From Micromonospora sp. M71_S20 (lineage in GTDB: Bacteria; Actinomycetota; Actinomycetes; Mycobacteriales; Micromonosporaceae), in NCBI RefSeq assembly GCF_003664255.1, contig NZ_RCCV01000002.1, positions 312,501 through 376,500 on the forward strand: a DNA stretch of 64,000 bases, in the 5' to 3' direction. The notes below the pieces were generated by a model. The model was not told where the DNA came from. It did not search any database and saw only the letters and a list, made by a program, of their open reading frames with translations. Shown piece after piece: positions 60,909 to 64,000 of this stretch (position 1 is the stretch's first letter; the number at the start of each line of letters is the position of its first letter). The position numbers and the translations under genes are program-made.

Positions 60909-61259
60909 TCATATCCGACGCGGGCGCACCCGCGCGGGCCGGGGCCAGTAGCGAGCCACCACGCGGCCCCGCACGTCGGCCACCCCGTACGCCCGGGAAT
61001 CGTCGGTGACCAGGTCGTTGTCGCCGCGCAGCCACCAGCCGCCGTCCTGGGCGCGCACCGCGCGCTTGACCACGAGCAGGTCGGGACGGCTACGGAAGAC
61101 CGCGACCACGACGTCGCCGGGGCGCACCGCCCGGCCGCCGGGGCGGACCAGCACCGCGTCGCCGTGCCGCAGCGTGGGCGACATGGACGGACCGGTCACC
61201 AGGACGGCGGTCAGCGGCCACCGCAACCGGGGGCCCACCGCCGGGTAATCGGTCCCCAT
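60909..61259 (-). CDS. sodX: Nickel-SOD maturation protease, S26 signal-peptidase family
   Basis: 116 residues from ATG 61259. A short S26-type protease: the nucleophile Ser lies in V-T-G-P-S-M-S-P-T-L (about 25-34), and the general-base Lys in VVKRAV near residue 70. There is no N-terminal membrane anchor. Divergent location 86 bases from sodN and its size identify it as the SodX-type protease that removes the SodN leader so His1 can bind nickel. Assignment by context plus motif. Confidence 0.9.
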   Translation of the reverse strand: MGTDYPAVGPRLRWPLTAVLVTGPSMSPTLRHGDAVLVRPGGRAVRPGDVVVAVFRSRPDLLVVKRAVRAQDGGWWLRGDNDLVTDDSRAYGVADVRGRVVARYWPRPARVRPRRI

Positions 61260-61345
61260 CGGTTTCCCCTCCACCCGGCCTCCCCGGAGCGCGTCCAGGA
61301 GTAATGTCGTCTTGGATCATCGCAAACTTCCCATGGAGGATCCTG
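61260..61345. promoter_or_regulatory. sodX-sodN divergent control region
   Basis: 86 noncoding bases. TAATGT (61302-61307) is a TAnnnT-like -10 candidate for sodN. TTGGATCATCGCAA near 61313-61326 resembles, loosely, the TTGCAA-type halves recognised by Nur-like regulators; this is a weak inference. GGAGG precedes the sodN ATG by 6 bases. Confidence 0.35.
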
Positions 61346-61750
61346 ATGCGACTTCCGCGCATCCTTACGCCCCGCGTTACCGCCAGCGCCCACTGCGACC
61401 TGCCCTGCGGCGTCTACGACCCGGCCCAGGCCCGGATCGAGGCCGAGTCGGTGAAGGCGATCTGCGAGAAGTACCAGGCCAACACCGACCCCGAGTTCCG
61501 CACCCGCGCCATCCTGATCAAGGAGCAGCGCGCCGACCTGGTGAAGCACCACCTGTGGGTGCTGTGGACCGACTACTTCAAGCCGGCCCACTTCGAGAAG
61601 TACCCGCACCTGCACCAGCTGTTCAACGAGGCCACCAAGCTGGCCGGCGCCGCCGGCGCGAAGGGCGGCACCGACCCGTCCAAGGCCGACGAGCTGCTCC
61701 AGAAGATCGACGAGATCTCCAAGATCTTCTGGGAGACCAAGAAGGCGTGA
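61346..61750 (+). CDS. sodN: Nickel-containing superoxide dismutase
   Basis: 134 residues from ATG 61346; an earlier in-frame ATG at 61304 lacks good spacing. A 15-residue leader precedes H-C-D-L-P-C-G-V-Y, the nickel hook in which His1, Cys2 and Cys6 of the mature protein bind the metal. The rest is the four-helix bundle (AESVKAICEKYQAN, KHHLWVLWTDYFKP). It dismutates superoxide in the cytoplasm after cleavage by SodX. A GNAT gene overlaps its stop by 4 bases. Confidence 0.97.
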   Translation: MRLPRILTPRVTASAHCDLPCGVYDPAQARIEAESVKAICEKYQANTDPEFRTRAILIKEQRADLVKHHLWVLWTDYFKPAHFEKYPHLHQLFNEATKLAGAAGAKGGTDPSKADELLQKIDEISKIFWETKKA

Positions 61751-62328
61751 CCCTCACCGGTCCGCCGACGATCCGGCCGGCACGTCCCGAGGACGTGCCG
61801 GCCGTCGTCGCCATGGTGCACGAGCTGGCGGAGTACGAACGCGCCGCCGACCAGTGCCACCTCACCGAGGAGCAGCTCACCGCCGCCCTGTTCGGGACCG
61901 CGCCACGCGGCGCGGCGTCGGACGCGCCGGGCCGGAGCAGTCGCGGCCCGGCCCCGGCGCTGCACGGCCACGTGGCGGTGGACGGCCGGGACCAGCCGAT
62001 CGGGTTCGCGCTCTGGTTCCTCAACTTCTCCACCTGGGCCGGCGTGCACGGCATCTACCTGGAGGATCTCTACGTCCGCCCGGCCGCGCGCGGCACCGGG
62101 GCGGGTCGTTCGCTGCTGGCCGCCCTGGCCGCGATCTGCGTGGAGCGGGGCTACCAGCGGCTGGAGTGGTGGATGATCGACTGGAACCCGGCCGCCAGCT
62201 TCTACGCCTCGATCGGCGCGCAGCCGATGAAGGAGTGGGTCCCCTACCGGCTCAGCGGGGACGCCCTGACCGCCCTCGCCGCACAGGGACGTGGCGGTCC
62301 CCACACGTCCGGACGACCGAGCGGGTAG
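61747..62328 (+). CDS. GNAT N-acetyltransferase (SSAT-like)
   Basis: 193 residues from a GTG overlapping the sodN stop. The GNAT core is complete: IRPARPEDVPAVVAMVHELAEYE at the start, YLEDLYVRPAARGTGAGRSLL (acetyl-CoA binding motif A), and EWWMIDWNPAASFYASIGAQP (motif B). This pattern is close to diamine/polyamine N-acetyltransferases. A Pro/Ser/Arg-rich insertion (about 50-75) is unusual. Cotranslation with sodN suggests a stress-related role; substrate unproven. Confidence 0.87.
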   Translation: MTLTGPPTIRPARPEDVPAVVAMVHELAEYERAADQCHLTEEQLTAALFGTAPRGAASDAPGRSSRGPAPALHGHVAVDGRDQPIGFALWFLNFSTWAGVHGIYLEDLYVRPAARGTGAGRSLLAALAAICVERGYQRLEWWMIDWNPAASFYASIGAQPMKEWVPYRLSGDALTALAAQGRGGPHTSGRPSG

Positions 62329-62352
62329 AGTCCCCGACCGGGGGGATGAGTG

Positions 62353-62760
62353 GTGACTCAACTGACCGGGCAGCCGACGACCGACGACGACGTCGTGCAC
62401 CTCACCGTGCCCGCGGACGGGGGCTACCTCGGGGTGCTACGTACCGCCACCGCGGGGCTCGCGGCGCGACTGCAGTTCGCCCTCGACGAGATCGAGGACC
62501 TGCGCATCGCCGTCGACGAGGCGTGCGCGATGCTGCTCGCCATCGCCACCCGCGACGCGGAGCTCGACTGCCGCTTCGCGGTCACGGACGACGCGCTCAC
62601 CGTGGAGGTGACCGTGCCGACCGTCCGTGGCGCCACGCTTCCCGCCGAGTCGTCCTTCGCCTGGAAGGTGCTCACCGCGCTGACCACCTCGGCGGCCGCG
62701 ACGGCCGCCGACGGCCGCGCCACCATCTCGCTGCTCACCCGCCGCGCCTCCGGCTACTGA
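62353..62760 (+). CDS. Anti-sigma factor-type ATPase (RsbW/HATPase_c_2 family)
   Basis: 135 residues from the second of two GTG codons (62350, 62353), with GGGGGA upstream. The helix IEDLRIAVDEACAML is the N-box of the GHKL serine kinases that bind sigma-F/B-type factors, where the Asn is replaced or shifted. The G boxes are poorly conserved, so it may bind sigma without kinase activity. The cognate sigma gene that usually follows is absent: the next gene is on the other strand. Confidence 0.8.
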   Translation: MTQLTGQPTTDDDVVHLTVPADGGYLGVLRTATAGLAARLQFALDEIEDLRIAVDEACAMLLAIATRDAELDCRFAVTDDALTVEVTVPTVRGATLPAESSFAWKVLTALTTSAAATAADGRATISLLTRRASGY

Positions 62761-62798
62761 CCGCCCGCCCGACGCCGCGCCCACGCGGCCCGGCGGGG

Positions 62799-63188
62799 TC
62801 ACTCGAAGCCGAGGGCCCGGGTGGTGGGGGTGCTGACCAGCAGAGCGGTCATGCCGAGGCCGAGCGCCATCAGCGGTACGCCGAGCCACGCCATCCCGCC
62901 CTGGACCATGAACCAGCCGATCGGCAGCAGCATCAGCTGGAGCACGATCGCCGGGGCCCGGGCTCCCGCCCTCCGGCGCGTCAGCGCGCCGCCCAGCGCC
63001 CAGAGGGCCGCCGCCGCGCCGATGGCGAACGCGGTCACCAGCAACGCCGACGTGAGGTCGGTGGTGGTGGCGGTGAGATCGGCCCAGAGCAGCCACGCGG
63101 CGACCAGTCCCACGGCGACCGCCTCGGCCCGCAGCAACCGGACCGCCCAGCGGAGGGTGACGGGGATCGGGTCGGAGTCGATGGTCAC
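62799..63188 (-). CDS. Four-helix membrane protein
   Basis: 129 residues from a GTG. Four hydrophobic segments (about 19-36, 42-63, 78-94 and 99-117) with Arg-rich inner loops. No motif recognised. It is divergent from the lipid-kinase-like gene, 43 bases away, across an inverted repeat. Confidence 0.7.
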   Translation of the reverse strand: MTIDSDPIPVTLRWAVRLLRAEAVAVGLVAAWLLWADLTATTTDLTSALLVTAFAIGAAAALWALGGALTRRRAGARAPAIVLQLMLLPIGWFMVQGGMAWLGVPLMALGLGMTALLVSTPTTRALGFE

Positions 63189-63217
63189 GCGCGCCACGAT
63201 ACCCGTGGTGGCGCGCG
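63188..63217. promoter_or_regulatory. Inverted repeat in a 43-base divergent gap
   Basis: Perfect 10-base arms CGCGCGCCAC (63188-63197) and GTGGCGCGCG (63208-63217), 10-base spacer. The left arm includes the first base of the leftward start codon. A candidate operator or transcript hairpin. Confidence 0.55.
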
Positions 63218-63231
63218 GTACAGTGCCGCCC

Positions 63232-64000
63232 ATGCGGGCCGTCCTGGTGGTCAATCCGAAGGCCACCACCACCAGCGAGCGCAGCCGGGACGTCCTGGTC
63301 CGGGCACTGCGCAGCGAAGTCGACCTCTCCGTGCGCTACACCCGGCGACGGGGGCACGCGACCGACCTGGCGCGCGAGGCGGCCGAGGAGGGCGTCGACG
63401 TCGTCGTCACGTTGGGTGGCGACGGCACGGTGAACGAGGTCGTGAACGGGTTGATGACGGCGCAGCCGCCGACCCTGCCCAACGGCGCCACGCCGGCCGA
63501 GCGGCTGCCCGCCCTGGCGACCGTGCCGGGAGGCTCGACGAACGTCTTCGCGCGGGCGCTGGGCCTGCCCCGGGACTGGCCGGACGGGACCAGCATGATC
63601 CTGGAGGGCCTGCGGCTGGGCCGGTACCGGACGATCGGGCTCGGCCGGGCCGACGACCGCTACTTCACCTTCTGCGCGGGCTTCGGCGTCGACGCGGCGG
63701 TCATCCACCGGGTGGAGCAGGCCCGCCGGCGGGGCCGGGTCTCGACCCCCTCCCTCTACTTCCGGTCCACCGTGGCCCAGTACTTCCTCAACTCCGACCG
63801 CCGCCATCCGGCGATCAGCCTGGAGCGCCCGGGCGAGCCGGCGGAGGGCGAGCTGGCGACGGTCATCATCCAGAACACCGCGCCTTGGACGTACCTGGGC
63901 GACCGCGAGGTCAACCCGAACCCGGAGGCGTCGTTCGATCTGGGCCTGGACGTGCTCGCCCTGCGACAGCTCCGGGTGGCCAGCACGACACGCACAGTGA
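63232..64000 (+). CDS. Diacylglycerol kinase/lipid kinase family protein (C-terminus cut by window edge)
   Basis: 256 residues are visible; the frame is still open at the right edge. The catalytic DAGK domain has VLVVNPKATTTS at the start (nucleotide binding), V-T-L-G-G-D-G-T-V-N-E-V (about 60-71) and V-P-G-G-S-T-N-V-F-A-R-A-L. The C-terminal sheet domain begins with YFTFCAGFGVDAAVIHRVE. Such enzymes phosphorylate diacylglycerol or related lipids and recycle lipid precursors. Complete family members are about 300 residues, so roughly 50 residues are missing. Confidence 0.92.
   Translation, partial: MRAVLVVNPKATTTSERSRDVLVRALRSEVDLSVRYTRRRGHATDLAREAAEEGVDVVVTLGGDGTVNEVVNGLMTAQPPTLPNGATPAERLPALATVPGGSTNVFARALGLPRDWPDGTSMILEGLRLGRYRTIGLGRADDRYFTFCAGFGVDAAVIHRVEQARRRGRVSTPSLYFRSTVAQYFLNSDRRHPAISLERPGEPAEGELATVIIQNTAPWTYLGDREVNPNPEASFDLGLDVLALRQLRVASTTRTV

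Overview
The window is 64 kb of very GC-rich DNA, apparently chromosomal, packed with genes that often overlap by 4 bases (GTGA/ATGA), often start with GTG, and sit in short operons. Nickel superoxide dismutase with its maturation protease, a fused Kgd-type 2-oxoglutarate dehydrogenase, XRE/DUF397 gene pairs, many lipoproteins and secreted polysaccharide hydrolases together suggest an actinomycete, most likely Micromonosporaceae (Micromonospora-like). That assignment is an inference from gene content and style. I see no tRNA or rRNA gene, no insertion sequence, no integrase and no CRISPR array, so this looks like a stable chromosomal segment rather than an island.

Layout. 1-4 kb: secreted chitinase (cut by the window edge) and a GH16 beta-glucanase with a LacI-type operator, then a YidC/Oxa1-like insertase. 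4.3-11.4 kb: a membrane/coiled-coil protein pair, a glutamate-cysteine-ligase-like enzyme, a CoA-disulfide-reductase-type flavoprotein, a WGR plus beta-propeller protein, an APH(6)/Hur-like kinase and a Nei-type DNA glycosylase. 11.6-16.9 kb: a GH30 glycosidase with a ricin-type lectin domain, a lipoprotein, an Asp/Arg-rich membrane protein and an HxlR regulator divergent from an NAD(P)-binding protein. 17.1-22.7 kb: the arginine/methylarginine pair ddaH-rocD, an FHA protein overlapping a pterin dehydratase, an LppX-like lipoprotein and a fatty-acid desaturase. 22.9-28.8 kb: a leftward operon of patatin, PlsC-type acyltransferase, CutA and a giant polytopic membrane protein. 28.9-32.4 kb: a receptor-type Ser/Thr kinase, a GT4 glycosyltransferase and a BON-domain protein.

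32.5-38.2 kb is an envelope-stress block: DUF4097 and PadR, then an MprAB-like two-component system, then a PepD-like HtrA protease. 38.3-43.7 kb holds small regulatory genes (XRE/DUF397 and cysteine-containing partners), a likely ornithine-lipid pair (OlsB-like plus PlsC/OlsA-like) and a TetR/SRPBCC divergent pair. 43.8-46.3 kb has a hotdog-like protein and a two-gene ABC exporter.

46.6-55.1 kb is central metabolism: kgd, a tiny conserved gene, a CxxC-rich protein, and the pta-ackA operon. 55.1-58.3 kb carries two paralogous lipoprotein alpha/beta hydrolases flanking a nucleotidyltransferase. 58.5-64 kb has an MDR oxidoreductase, malic enzyme, sodX divergent from sodN (coupled to an acetyltransferase), an anti-sigma-type kinase and a diacylglycerol-kinase-like gene cut by the right edge.

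The most interesting unexplained signals are intergenic: three related long palindromes with TGATCA near their outer ends (9.47, 51.75 and 57.05 kb), a run of four consecutive hairpins with three-base loops (15.6 kb), GC-rich tandem arrays beside kgd and beside the MDR gene, and CebR-like operators upstream of both a glucanase and a Ser/Thr kinase.
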